Source: Plasmodium relictum (taxonomy: Eukaryota; Apicomplexa; Aconoidasida; Haemosporida; Plasmodiidae). From it: 64,000 nucleotides of DNA. Positions 40,489 through 52,500 of this stretch are shown here, one piece after another. The stretch spans positions 124,001-188,000 of the forward strand of contig NC_041690.1 in assembly GCF_900005765.1 (NCBI RefSeq). The letters run 5' to 3'. The translations under genes and the position numbers were made by a program. Positions within the stretch are counted from its first letter, which is position 1; each line of letters begins with the position of its first letter. Under the pieces are notes generated by a model. That model was given only the letters and a program-made list of their open reading frames with translations. It was not told the origin of the DNA and did not search any database.

Positions 40489-42055
40489 ATGAGCACAGTA
40501 AATGAACTTTTAAATTATTTTGTTGTCAATGATGATAATGATTTAATTAAAAAGGAGGAAGACCAGAAAGAAAAAACAATAATAAAAAGATATTTTCCTG
40601 GAAAAGTAAAAACTATTTTCTATTTTTAATTTTAAATATATATATCTCATATTTCTCTAAATTTTCTTGATTTTATCTTTAATGTTTTTTTTTTAGAAAC
40701 CGCATTATGCAAAGAATGCTGGTGATGAAGATGACGATGAAGATGAAGATGAATATAACGAAGTATTTAATGAACAAACAAAATATATAGAAGAAACTGT
40801 AAAGAGTGATGAAAAGAATAATTTAGTGACTCAACCGTATAAATATATTAATGAAAATGATAATAGATATATAAGATTAAAAAATAAGAGTAAAAAGAAA
40901 AGAAAAAAAAAAAATTTCATATAAAAAAAACCCTAAACTCTTTAAGCATATATATGTTTTAATTATTCTTTCTTTGATATATATATATATATATTTATTT
41001 ATATGTATTTTTTCCTTTTTATAGATATAAATGGAGATGAAAAAGAAAGAATAAAAAGAAGAATAAGAGAAGTAAAAGTTATTGATTACAATGAACAAGC
41101 TAAAGAAGAAGACATGTTATCAATAAAAGAAAAAATTGAAGGAGATAATAATAATATTAATAAAGATTTACCAATATGTGATAATGGAGAAAAAGAAGAG
41201 GAAGAAGAGGAGGAGGAGGGAGATGATGATAATGATGATGATGATGAAGATGAGGAAGAAGAAGATATAGATGACGATTGTTATTTGAAAGATGAAAGTG
41301 ATGATAACGATATTATTATGAAACATGAATTTATTTCAAAAGACTGTAGAAAAACGCTTCTAGAAAAAAAAAATGAAGAAGAAATGGAAAAAAAAAAAAT
41401 AAAAGACATTAATGCAGAAAAGGAATTAATTGAAATGGAAAAAAAAGAAAATGCTATAAAAGAAACATTAAATCAAGAAATGATAGAAGAAAAATTAAGA
41501 AATAAAGAAAATAATGTATTTTCATCAGAAGAAGATTTTGAAGATGAACAAGATGAGGAATTAAATGAAAAAGAATATGAATTATGGAAAATAAGGCATC
41601 TTAATAGATTAAAAAGAGATGAAATAGACAGAAAAAAATATGAAATTTTGAAAAAAGAAGTTAAAAAAAGAAGGAAAATGACAGATAAAGAAATAATAGA
41701 AGAAAATAAAAAATTACCACACAAAGAAAAAAAAAAAAAAAGAAAGATGTTATTTATGCAAAAATATTATCATAGAGGAGGATTTTATCAAGATTTATTT
41801 GAAGAAGGAAAAGAAGAAATATATTTACGTGATTATAATGAACCAGTTTATGAAGATAAAATAGATAAAGAAAAATTGCCAAAAGTCTTACAAGTTAGGA
41901 GGGGTAATTTCGGTAAACAAGGACAAACGAAATATACCCATTTATTAGATAATGATACTTCAAGAAAAGATTCTTTATGGAAAAATAATGATTTAAATTT
42001 TAATTCCAAAAAAAAAAAAGATTTATTCGAAAGACCTACATACAGAAAAAATTGA
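40489..42055 (+). CDS. MFAP1: Microfibrillar-associated protein 1 (MFAP1) homologue, spliceosome B-complex factor, three exons
   Basis: Exons 40489-40605, 40697-40889 and 41025-42055 join in frame to 446 residues. Despite its name, MFAP1 is a nuclear pre-mRNA splicing factor of the B complex. The N-terminus has KRYFPGK followed by KPHYAKNAG and acidic repeats (DEDDDEDEDEYNEVF). The middle is very rich in Glu, Asp and Lys and should be mostly helical. The C-terminal signature is complete: LPKVLQVRRGNFGKQ, then GQTKYTHLLDNDTSRKDSLW and a final LFERPTYRKN. The YYHRGGFYQD and VYEDKIDKEKLP segments match the conserved end of the family. The long run of E/D codons at 41189-41280 is a purine-rich low-complexity stretch. 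Confidence 0.93.
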
Positions 42056-42697
42056 TATTAACAAATATAAAATATTTTAATTTTTTTTTTTTTTTTTAAT
42101 ATTAAAAAAAAAAAAAATTATAGTATATTTGAAATATGTACATTTCTGACATTTTTTTTATTATTCTTATGATAAAATATGTTGATATTTTCATTTCATT
42201 TTAATTTTGTTTATTATTACTTTTTTTTTTCATTTTATTTGTTTACTTTTTTGTAAATAGTTACTATATTAGACTTTTTTTTTGGGGGAGATTTTCTCCT
42301 TTTTTATAAATCTTAACATTTTTATTTAGTTTAAAAAAGTTATGAAAAAAAAAGTTTTATATTTTTCAACAGTTTTTCAATATGCAGATATTTAAAAAAA
42401 AATAAGTCAAATATACATATATATATATCTATTTTAAAGGATGTTATAATACTAATATTTAATTAAGAAATGCTCTTGCATTTATTTTTATTTTTTGTAT
42501 GTATTGCTTATTAACAATAGAAAAAAAAAAAAAAAAAGAATTTTTATGAATTGTTTAGAAGAAAAAGAAGAAACAAGGAAAGCAAAGAATAAATAAATGA
42601 GAATAATATAAATTTATTTAAATTAAATACATATATATATATATATATATGTAATAATATTTGCACAAATATTAATATAATTTTTATATTTATTTTC
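42056..42697. other. Convergent 3' intergenic region, MFAP1/cyclin-like
   Basis: 3' UTR sequence of two converging genes with poly-T (42079-42096) and poly-A runs and a short TA tract near 42632-42650. No gene seen. Confidence 0.5.
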
Positions 42698-44212
42698 TCA
42701 AAAAACTGTCCGAATATTTAACATTCTCCCAGTTTCATAAAAAATAGAGTATATTGATGAGTAATTTTTATTCGGTATTACACAGTTTTCAAAAAAATAA
42801 ATAAAATTATCTAAAAAAAGATAAGACCACATAAACAAATCATTAGCAAAAGGTATATGAAAAATTTCTTCGCAAAATTTTTCTTGAAAAAGTATGCTAT
42901 TACTCATTCTATTATAAAAGGCATTAGTAAAATACAAAATAATAGTAGAAACAATTCTACTTGGTGGTATAAGCTTATAAGAGCCCACTGCTGTTATGTA
43001 CATTGAATAAGCATATATAACATCAAATATATAATATAAAAAACCAAAATGCTCTAAAAAAATATAATATATTTTTATAGCAGGATATTTTTTAGCACAA
43101 TTTTTTAAATTTATGAAGTATACATAAGTTAAATCAGAGTATGTCCAATAATTATTGTAATTAATAGGTAATAATTTTAATATTTCCATTTGTTTATTAG
43201 AAATTTCTATACACGTGTAATTTACTTTTTGGTTTCTTAATTTATTTATAAATTCTAGTATATCATTTAAATACATAATACTAGTACCATTAAAAATTTG
43301 TGTTTTTATTAATGCTAATAATATAGAGCATATAATTACTAAAAGTTTTATTTTTTTATAATGGTTTTTTTCAGTCATTTCATTAATTCTATGCATATAA
43401 CAATCAAATATAAAAACGGATAATAAAAAGGTTTCTGTTTTATAAGATAATCCATGACAAATTTCATAAATATATGATAAATTTTGCTCTCTTCCTTCAA
43501 TAAATGAATGAACCTTATAAATTAAAATTCTTGATTTTTCAATTATTAGTTCTTCAAGATTTGGTTCTTTAGAATTTTCTTTAAAATTTAAAATATGCAG
43601 ATGATTTATTGGTCCTTTTTTATTCTTCATCATTTTATATTTTTTAAATAAATTATATACTTTGCTATCAACCAAATTTTTAGATTCATTTTCATATATA
43701 TATTTCATTAGCTCTTTTTTGTCATATAACTGAAAACAAGTATTGTATTTGCTATCGATAACTTCTTTTAATTCCAATGTGCCGATAAGATAATCATTAA
43801 TGGAAAATGGTAAATATGTTAAAATATTTTTTAATAAGGTAAAAAGATGACTATAACTTACTTGAGTAATTAAACTTTTCACAGATTCGTCACCAACTCC
43901 TCTGCTTAATTGATGATTTAGTTTTCTACTAATGTCATTGAATATTTCATAATTAATTTCATCATTTGGCAAAATATCATTTCCATCTACTTTGTTTTTA
44001 ATTTCACGTTCTATTTTATTCAATGAATCTATATTAATACTATTAATTCCATTTAAATTATTCATTATTTTATTGTTTATAAATTTATTTTTAATACAAA
44101 ATTTTAAATTATTGTCAATGATTTTATTTTTTTCGTATTTTTTTTCAATAATTTTTTTATTTATTATTTTGCGTGCATTTTCATTATCATCACACAAATT
44201 TGTCTTAACCAT
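42698..44212 (-). CDS. Cyclin-fold protein (putative atypical cyclin)
   Basis: A single exon of 504 residues. About residues 255-370 read like an N-terminal cyclin box: KTETFLLSVFIFDCYMHRI (helix 2), LLVIICSILLALIKTQIF (helix 3, where 'LV-L-CLLLA-K-EE' is expected), MYLNDILEFI, then a hydrophobic helix ending MEILKLLPINYNNYWTYSD. A second helical repeat follows, in which YKLIPPSRIVSTIILYF fits the 'YPPSLIAAAALYLA' helix of a C-terminal cyclin fold. The N-terminal 120 residues are Asn/Lys-rich without a recognised motif. Canonical Lys and Glu residues that contact a CDK are not clearly present, so CDK partnering is uncertain. I recognise the fold, not a named gene. By position it corresponds to a conserved Plasmodium gene near MFAP1. 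Confidence 0.6.
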   Translation of the reverse strand: MVKTNLCDDNENARKIINKKIIEKKYEKNKIIDNNLKFCIKNKFINNKIMNNLNGINSINIDSLNKIEREIKNKVDGNDILPNDEINYEIFNDISRKLNHQLSRGVGDESVKSLITQVSYSHLFTLLKNILTYLPFSINDYLIGTLELKEVIDSKYNTCFQLYDKKELMKYIYENESKNLVDSKVYNLFKKYKMMKNKKGPINHLHILNFKENSKEPNLEELIIEKSRILIYKVHSFIEGREQNLSYIYEICHGLSYKTETFLLSVFIFDCYMHRINEMTEKNHYKKIKLLVIICSILLALIKTQIFNGTSIMYLNDILEFINKLRNQKVNYTCIEISNKQMEILKLLPINYNNYWTYSDLTYVYFINLKNCAKKYPAIKIYYIFLEHFGFLYYIFDVIYAYSMYITAVGSYKLIPPSRIVSTIILYFTNAFYNRMSNSILFQEKFCEEIFHIPFANDLFMWSYLFLDNFIYFFENCVIPNKNYSSIYSIFYETGRMLNIRTVF

Positions 44213-46927
44213 TTTTCAGTTTTCTCAATTTTAACAATGTATATTCTAAAAAAAATATAAAATAAATTAAAAAAATTGAAATTTACTGTTTTCACACATA
44301 TGCATATATATATGTATTTGTATACATATTCGTTTTTCTCAAATAAAAATGGTTTCAATAAAAAAAAAAATTTCTATTTTTTTTTTTTATGTTTGAATAT
44401 TTGCATTATATAGTTATGTTTTAACAAGAATATCATAAATAAAAAAAAAAATAAAGAAATTATGAACATATTATATATTATATATATATGTAAAGTTCTG
44501 TATGTGCAAAGAAAAACGAATCACGAAAACGTATCTATTTTGTGTTTTAATTTTACTTTTCATAAGATATAAATTAGTCAAATAATTTTATAATTTTACA
44601 ATAGCCACTTTTGTTGTTATATCTCTCAAAAATTTTAATATTTCTAAAATATGCACTCTTTAAAATGCTTTTTTTATAAATTATAAATTATAAATATATA
44701 CTTAAATATATTTACATGAATATTCTGTGTATAATGTTAAAAAAAATTGTCCATGTAATAATTTTTTTTTAAAAAAACATTTTTCAAAAAAAAAACAAGA
44801 TAAATATAAATATATATATATAAATTTTTAAATTCTAATTTATTATGCTCTAAAGCTTACTATTAATATTTAAAAATAACTAAATTATTAAAATAAATAT
44901 AATAAAATATATATAAATATATGTTATTAATTTATTTCAATAAGTGTCTAACTAAAAATATTTTCATTATGAAATAAAATTGTTATAATATTTGAGAAAA
45001 ATATACTGCTTTCAATGCAATTAAAAAAAAAAAAAAACAAAAATTTATAAGAAAATAGAAAAGAAAAAAATTTTGTTAGTTGAGTTGTGTCTATTGTTAA
45101 TAATAGTAAAGTAAAAAATGTTATCTTGTAAGATCAAAAAAAAAAAAAAAAAAATTATGTTATTTTAATTTATTTTTATTTTATATAATTTAACTACTTT
45201 TCAGTTGAAGGTATATATAAAGCTATATCAAAATTTTTTTTCATTTAATATATATACATTTTTTTTTTTTTTTTAGATATATAAAAAATTTCTGCTAAGA
45301 ATTTTCATTTTATATATGTGATAGATGTCTCTATTTATGAGATCAATAATAGCATATTTTTTTTAAAAGTTGAGTGTTTCCTTTCAAAAAATAAAATAAT
45401 TTTTGCACCGTACATGCTATATATTTCATTGTATTTCATTTTCATTTTCATTTCAAGTTGAAGTTGAAGTTTATCTAATATATTTTCAGGATTCCAACAT
45501 AAATTTTGATAACATAATTAATAATACATGCAATAGATTAAAAAGGGAAAAATGTAAAATAAAAATAACATAGAAATATTAAAAAAATAATTTTTACTCC
45601 TCTTTTCAAATCAATATAAATATATGAATTTCCTTAACCAACATTTATCTTACATTTTTTCTAATAATTGACTCTATAAATTTAATTTTATAAAACCTTA
45701 AATATAAATTATATGTATAATTACATATTTCTCTTTTAACATATTTTATCTTTATATTTAATGAATTGATTCTATTCCTATTTTTTTTAAAAAGCGAATA
45801 TTCTTTCAAAAATATATTTTTTAGATCTCAATAATTTATAAATATAAAATATTTATGAACTAGTCTAAGAAGTTTTTATTTATTTAATTTATTTTCAAAT
45901 CGGGGGAAAAAAAAAAATTATTTATAATGTATATTTTTTATTCTTTTTTTAATATCTCATATATGTTGTAAAAAATAGCATATTATTAAATAATTTTTCT
46001 CCTTTTTGAAGAATACATTAAAATACTATTTATTAGAAGTATAAAGAATGTATCAGATATGTACATATCAAACAAATAAATTTTTTTTTAAATAGCATAA
46101 TTATGTTAGAGGACTATAAAAACTATATAAAAAAAAAAAAAAAAATGGTTGCTTGTTGTTCATATAAATTTAATTTTAAAACAATTGATCATTTTTTTTT
46201 TTTTATAAACTAAATCATAATGATTTAAAAAAATTATTTTAAAGAAATATTTATATTTATTTTAAAGAAATTTTTCTATATTAAGAGGCAAAAAAAAAAA
46301 AAATATACATGTGCATATATATATAAATATATACTTAGTAGAAATTTCTCTAAAATTATATAGTATATTTCGTACATTATTCAGTAGATGAAATGAAAGA
46401 ATACAATAAAACATTTCTACAAATAAATTTAATTAAATTTATGCTTCTATTTCTATTTATTTTTTTTTTTTTTATGACTGAAATATAAATAAAATAATTT
46501 TGAATAATAAATAAATGCGAAGTGTATAAATTATTTTATTTATCCTTATTCTAAAAAGAGCACAAGAATTTATTATTTGTATATAAATTTTTTATTTTAA
46601 TATATTCTATTTTTTTATTTTAAAATAATTTCATAAATTCTTAAAGTTGTATTTTATGATATTTACCTCATGATTTTCATATAATTTAAGAAACATAATA
46701 TGATTGAGATAAATTTATATCTATTAAATACGTTATTGTCATATTTTATTCATTTTATGTTTTTTTTTTTTTTTTTTGTATCTTAATTATTTCTTCTTTT
46801 ATTTTCTTTTACCTTTAATATAAAAATTTTTATTATGTATTCTTTATTCTTTTTTTTTTTTTATTTTAATTTTACTTTATAATTATGGAATAAACATTGG
46901 GGTAAAAGCAATATAGTAAAAAGGAAT

Positions 46928-47023
46928 ATGCTTTCTAAAATCCTTAAGTATGTAAAAAAGAAAGGTATCAGTAATAAAAATGTAAAAGATATAAGGTGCA
47001 TTTTCTTTAGTAAAATATTATAA
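46928..47023 (+). CDS. Possible small ORF or exon of unknown function
   Basis: An ATG frame of 31 codons (MLSKILKYVKKKGISNKNVK, then DIRCIFFSKIL) with a stop at 47021-47023. The frame is also open upstream to about 46884 (WNKHWGKSNIVKRN). It has Trp, His, Gly, Ser and Arg codons that are rare in the surrounding non-coding DNA, and it is basic and conserved-looking. It follows a long polypyrimidine tract. It could be a tiny gene, an exon of an unrecognised spliced gene, part of a non-coding RNA, or chance. Low confidence. Confidence 0.25.
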   Translation: MLSKILKYVKKKGISNKNVKDIRCIFFSKIL

Positions 47024-47447
47024 AAGAAAATTAATCTAATAAATAAATGAACTTATTGTTATTAATTAAAAATGAATTAAAATATATAAATAAAATCATA
47101 TATATATACATATGATAAATCAGAGAATGCAATAAATGCATATTTTTATTTTCTTTGGAAATTATAAATTATAACTAAAAAGAGATACAAAAATATTAAA
47201 AATACTATCATTTTTGCTATATTTTATTAAATATATAAAATAGCATAAAATTTAATTTTTTTTTTTTTTTTTTTGCTATTTATATTTATGCGCATATTTT
47301 GAAAAAGAAAAAATTCAAAAGAAAGATGTTAATAGAATATTTTTTTGTAAAATTAAAATTTATTTTTAATTTCTAAAAAAGTAAAAAAAAATGTTAAACA
47401 ATTAAGATAATGGTAAATTTTTTAATTAAAAAAGAAAGAAAAAAGGA

Positions 47448-47481
47448 ATTATTATTTATTATTTATTATTTATTATTATTA
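47448..47481 (+). repeat. (ATTATTT)n heptamer repeat
   Basis: About four tandem copies of ATTATTT grading into ATT triplets, in the gene-poor block between the cyclin-like and ASNSD1-like genes. Confidence 0.75.
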
Positions 47482-49579
47482 TGTTTTAAGTTGAATTAAG
47501 TATTTAAAAAGAAATATCCATGCACAAGATTGTGTTGTTGGTTGTGATTATATTTTTTTTTTTTGATTTATTCTAATTATTTATAATTCTTATTACAAGT
47601 GGTTTATAATAAATAATAAAAATCAAATAATTAAAATTAAATTAATGCACTAAAAAGAAAAAAAGAAAATTTGTAGCATAGTGAGAATATTTAATAAGAC
47701 AACATAAGAGTTTATTTAAATGTAAAAAAAAAGAAAAGAAAAAAAAAATTTGACATTAATAAGATAGGCCTCATAGAAAATATAGTATATTAAAAGTACA
47801 TTCCTAATATATAAATAATAGAATTAGCATGTAGATGCATAGAGTAATATATAAAATAACTTTATATGAATAAAGAAAAACAAAAAATAAAAAAACCTTA
47901 AAATACATATATAAAAGAAAAAATTATATATAAGACAAAAAAAAAAAAAACTATAGTTTTAAAGTATGAAATTCATATAAATTTTTTTATATATATATAC
48001 ATGGTTTCTTATTTTTTTAACTTAGATAATATAAAAGTTATTATTTAATAATTTTTAAGTGTTTCATTAAAAGATTAACGTGTTTCTTTTTTTCTTTTTT
48101 TCCTTTAAGCATAAAAAATCTTTATTTTTATTATTGTAATAACTCTTAAAGGAAGAAAAGAAAAAATATATTGTTTAAAATTGATAAAAAAAAAAAATAT
48201 ATACTTTAAATAATGAAGTAAATATTTTATAGTATTATTAAAATAATCATAATAATTTTCTGTTTTTCTAAATTTATAAATATAAATTTTTTTATTTTTC
48301 ATATCATATTCAAAGAATTTTCAAAATAAAAGGAAAAAAAGGGGTAAAAAAAAAATATTCATTCTTTTAAATATTAATTTATAATAAAAATTTATATACA
48401 TTTATGTATCTTATTTTATTATATTTGTTTTATTAATACCTATATTAATATTTTAATTACCAATAGTATTTTTTGATTATTAATATATATACGCAACATT
48501 TTTTTTATTACCTTTTTAATGATTGTCTAAAATCTTCTCCAATTCAAAATAGTTCAACTAGAAAAATACATGAGCAAACAATTACAAATAACAATGTAAA
48601 TATTTATATACATAAGAAAAAAGAAAAAAATATTAAATGTATCTTTAAAATGATTTAATATTTTATAGGATAAATATAATAATAAATAAATATTTTACGT
48701 GTTAAATATATTTTTAGCTAATGATTTTTACTTAATTTTAAATATATTATTTCGCATAAAAAAAAAAAGAATTTATATTAAAAAAGAGAAAAATAGATAT
48801 TGACTAAATCCTATAGGTGTAATAATGATAATGCTTTTATTTGTTTTATAATTATAAAAAAAAAAAAATTACCAAAAAATTATACTAAAATATTTATTTA
48901 TAACGCATATATACATATGAGAGAACCTTTAAATTTACTTTTTTATCATTAAATTCAATATATACAATAATTTTCAAAATTAAAAAAAAAATTCATGTAA
49001 AAAATTATTATATTCCTTTAATTTTAGTTTATTTATTTTATCTATTTTGAAAATCTTCGTATTCTAAACAGAAATAATTGTTATAATAAATATTTTTATT
49101 TTTATCATCCCTTCTATAAAAATTTCAGTTTCTTTTATTACAAATAAATGTTATAAATATATTTTATAAAATATATTCTTTAAATTTATATTTAAAAATC
49201 AGTAGGTGTTCTATCATACTTTTCAATAAAAGTTGAATATTCTACTCGAAAAATTTTAAGAGGTTTATCTTTTATGATTTATTAAATAAAATATATATTC
49301 AATAAAAAAGGGTAAAACTATATTTCTATAAAAAACCTTTTTTATAACTAGAGAACAAGTTAATATTAAAACAACATTTTTTTTTTAAATACATGAGTGT
49401 TTTTTCAAAAAAAAAAAAAAAAAAAAAAAAGGTAAATATTTTGTATTATATATTTTAACATATTTATAGATTTTTAATATAAAATAAATATAATAATATA
49501 AAATATGTATAAAAATGATAAATTCTATTAATGAAAATAGTTTTTTTTATTTCATTTTCTCTTAAATATCATTTTTACA

Positions 49580-52500
49580 ATGAACAATTTTTTGGTTAAA
49601 ATTAAAGGAGATGAAAGATTAAATAATGAAATAAAAACTGTTTTTACGAAGAATTTCAATGAAGAAAAAAATTATGAAAAGAAAAAGAATGTTAAATATA
49701 TATTAACAGAACGGTATGTAGATGAATATATTACTCCATTTTTAATTAAAGAAGAAGGTGATTATTATTGCGTATTATGTGAATTGAATTTATCATCTTT
49801 TAATGAAAAAAGTAATAATTCGTTTCAAAATATTTTAAATCTATATTTTTATTCATCTCATATATATTTTGAAGATATAGAAAAGGATCAATATGAAATA
49901 AAAATAAATGGACATAATAAAAAATATAAGGAATATAAAATAAAAAATAAAAATGTATTATTGCTATATGGAGATTTTAACTATATTAATAACGATAAAA
50001 AGAGGAATAAAGAAAACAGAAATAAAATGAAAGAATTGTATTACTATATAAAAGAAAATAAACATAATTTGAATGACTGTTTTAATAATATTGAAGGAAG
50101 TTTTATTTTAATTTATGCGCAATATGAAAATAACAAAGTAAATTTCTTTTTTTTTAATGATAATTTCGGAAAAAGATCATTTATTTTCTTTCATGTGAAT
50201 AATTCTATAATATTAACGAATCTGTATGGATTTTTTATAAATTATGATTTTAATTACATTTGTTTAAATGATGAAAATTATTTATTTGATGATAATTCTA
50301 TAAAAGAAGAGTTTAATTTAATTAATCATCATGATATTATTTATAGAAAACCATTCACAGATAATGGAAATTATAATTCTAATAAAAATATAAAAGAAAA
50401 TAAAAATATGAATTGTATTAATGAAAAAATAGCTATTAATATAAGGCCACATTATATATATAATTTATTAATTGAAAAAAATGATGTCATATTAAAAAAT
50501 TTAAAGAAAACAAATTGTATATATAATATTGATTATGAGTGGAGTAATAAGAATTTATCAGTGAAAGAAAATTTTGAATATATGTTAAATTTTTTTAAAC
50601 AAAATAATTTTTTTGGTGATTTCAGTAAGGAAGAACAAATAAACTTAGAAGGAGTTATTGAAAATTTAATAAATAAAAAAATTGAATACCAACAAGAAAA
50701 TAGATATGTAACAAACAAAGATATATTCACAGAGACGAAATTAAATAATATTTTTATAAATTTACATATAACTTTGTTAAATAATGTAGTTAAAAAAAAA
50801 ATAGAGGAGACTTTTGAATGTACTAAAGAAAGCAAAATTCAGAAGGAAAAAGATGAAGAAAACATAAATGGAAATTTAAAAGATGATGAAAAAAAAAAAT
50901 CAATAGGAATATTATTTTCAGGAGGAATAGATTCAACTCTATTAACAATACTAACAATAAAAAATTTTTTTTGTTTTTATAAAAATGGATACATAGAATT
51001 AATTAATGTAGCTTTTAATGAAAATTCAGTTGATAGATATACTTCTCTTATATCTTATGAAAATATAATTAATTTATTTCCTTTTTATGATATTAGATTA
51101 GTATTTATTGATGTTTCACCTGATGAATTAATAGAATATGAAAAAATAATTTATTCATTAATTTCACCTAATAATACTATAATGGATTATAACATTTCAT
51201 CAGCTTTATTTTTTGCAAATATAGGTAGAGGTTATATTTGTTCTCCTACATTTTTTAAATCATATCAATGGAATATAATAAAAAAATGTGTTTTTAATAT
51301 TTTAAATGTTAATTATAGTAAGCAAATCAATCAAAATGGTTTGAAAGAAAATGATGAAACATATAATAAAGTAAAAGTTGAAAAAGAAGAAAAAAAAAAG
51401 AATATAAAAAAAAAGTGCACTATATGTGAGTTTGTAATGAATAAGAAATGTATACATAGATGCTGTTCATCTTGCTGTAGGAAATTACGTTATATATATT
51501 TTAATGAATTTTATTTAAATAAGGAACAAATGATGAAAAAAAAAAATTCAACAGTATTAAGTAAAAATGTAATTAATAATAATACTAATACTAATACTAA
51601 TATATATAAAAAGGAAGAGGAAAGTTCTATTGATATTTATGAAGTAACATATGATGAAAAAACTAGTAAAAAATGCATTTATTTATTAATTAAAAAGAAA
51701 AAGATATTAATTGATTTTAAAATTTTTCCTGAATGTAATAAACACAAAGAAAAATTATACGATTATAAAAAGATAGGTACTCTATTTTTTGAGTTTAATA
51801 AAGAATTAGAAGAAAAAAAAAGATATGAAAAAAATAAATTTAAGACATATTTAAATAATGAAAATATTCAATATTCATTTAATGATTATAATAAAATAAT
51901 GTTCGATGAAATTTTGTCGGTAGAAAGTGGTGATAGCAACAAAAAAAGTGAAATAGAAGATGAAGAAGAAAAAGTAAAGAATATGAAAGAGGATAATACT
52001 AATGAAATACTAAATGAAGTAAATATTAATAAAGTTGGTGAAGATAATTTCATTGAATATTTTGCAGCAAAAAAAGCAGATAAAAACATGAATAATTTTT
52101 ATAAAATAAAAAGCTTATTTTCTGTAAAAAATAAAAGAAAAGAAGAATATAGTAGTAATAAAAATGAAGATAAAATTTTTATTGATAATCTTTTAAAAAA
52201 AGAAGAAGAGTGTTTAAATTATTTGAATAGAAGAATATACAACTCTGGTAATACAGAAAAGGTATATTACCAATGTAATCATAAATTACTTATAATAGGT
52301 AGTGGAGCTGATGAGTTATATGGTGGATATTATAGGCAGAACAATTCAAATGTAAACAAAAATTTAGATACAAATTTTAAGATGAATGAAATGATTAAAG
52401 ATATCAAAAGATTATGGATTAGAAATTTATATAGAGATGATAGAATTTTAAGTTTTACTAATATATCAAAAAAATATATTTTTTATCCATTTTTAAATAT

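Larger units (their letters stand above)
44213..49579. other. 5.4 kb gene-poor block between divergent cyclin-like and ASNSD1-like genes
   Basis: This is the longest stretch in the window without a recognised gene. It is mainly poly-A/T and TA-rich, with a heptamer (ATTATTT)n run near 47448-47481 and a long A-run at 49409-49430. Two patches are less AT-rich and look coding-like on the plus strand: about 46884-47023 (a 31-codon ATG frame inside a longer open frame) and about 48510-48595. Neither has a recognised product. No tRNA, rRNA or snRNA signature was found. The rest is compatible with long 5' regions of the two divergent genes or with untranslated RNA. Confidence 0.5.

Noticed and set aside
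40877-41098. Minus-strand frame over the second intron and exons of MFAP1
   Set aside because: Antisense shadow, with Tyr/Ile from TA-rich intron sequence.
44213-49579. Centromere
   Set aside because: Plasmodium centromeres are very AT-rich with imperfect tandem arrays. This block lacks such arrays and contains less AT-rich islands, and remembered synteny places this gene set away from the chromosome 13 centromere.
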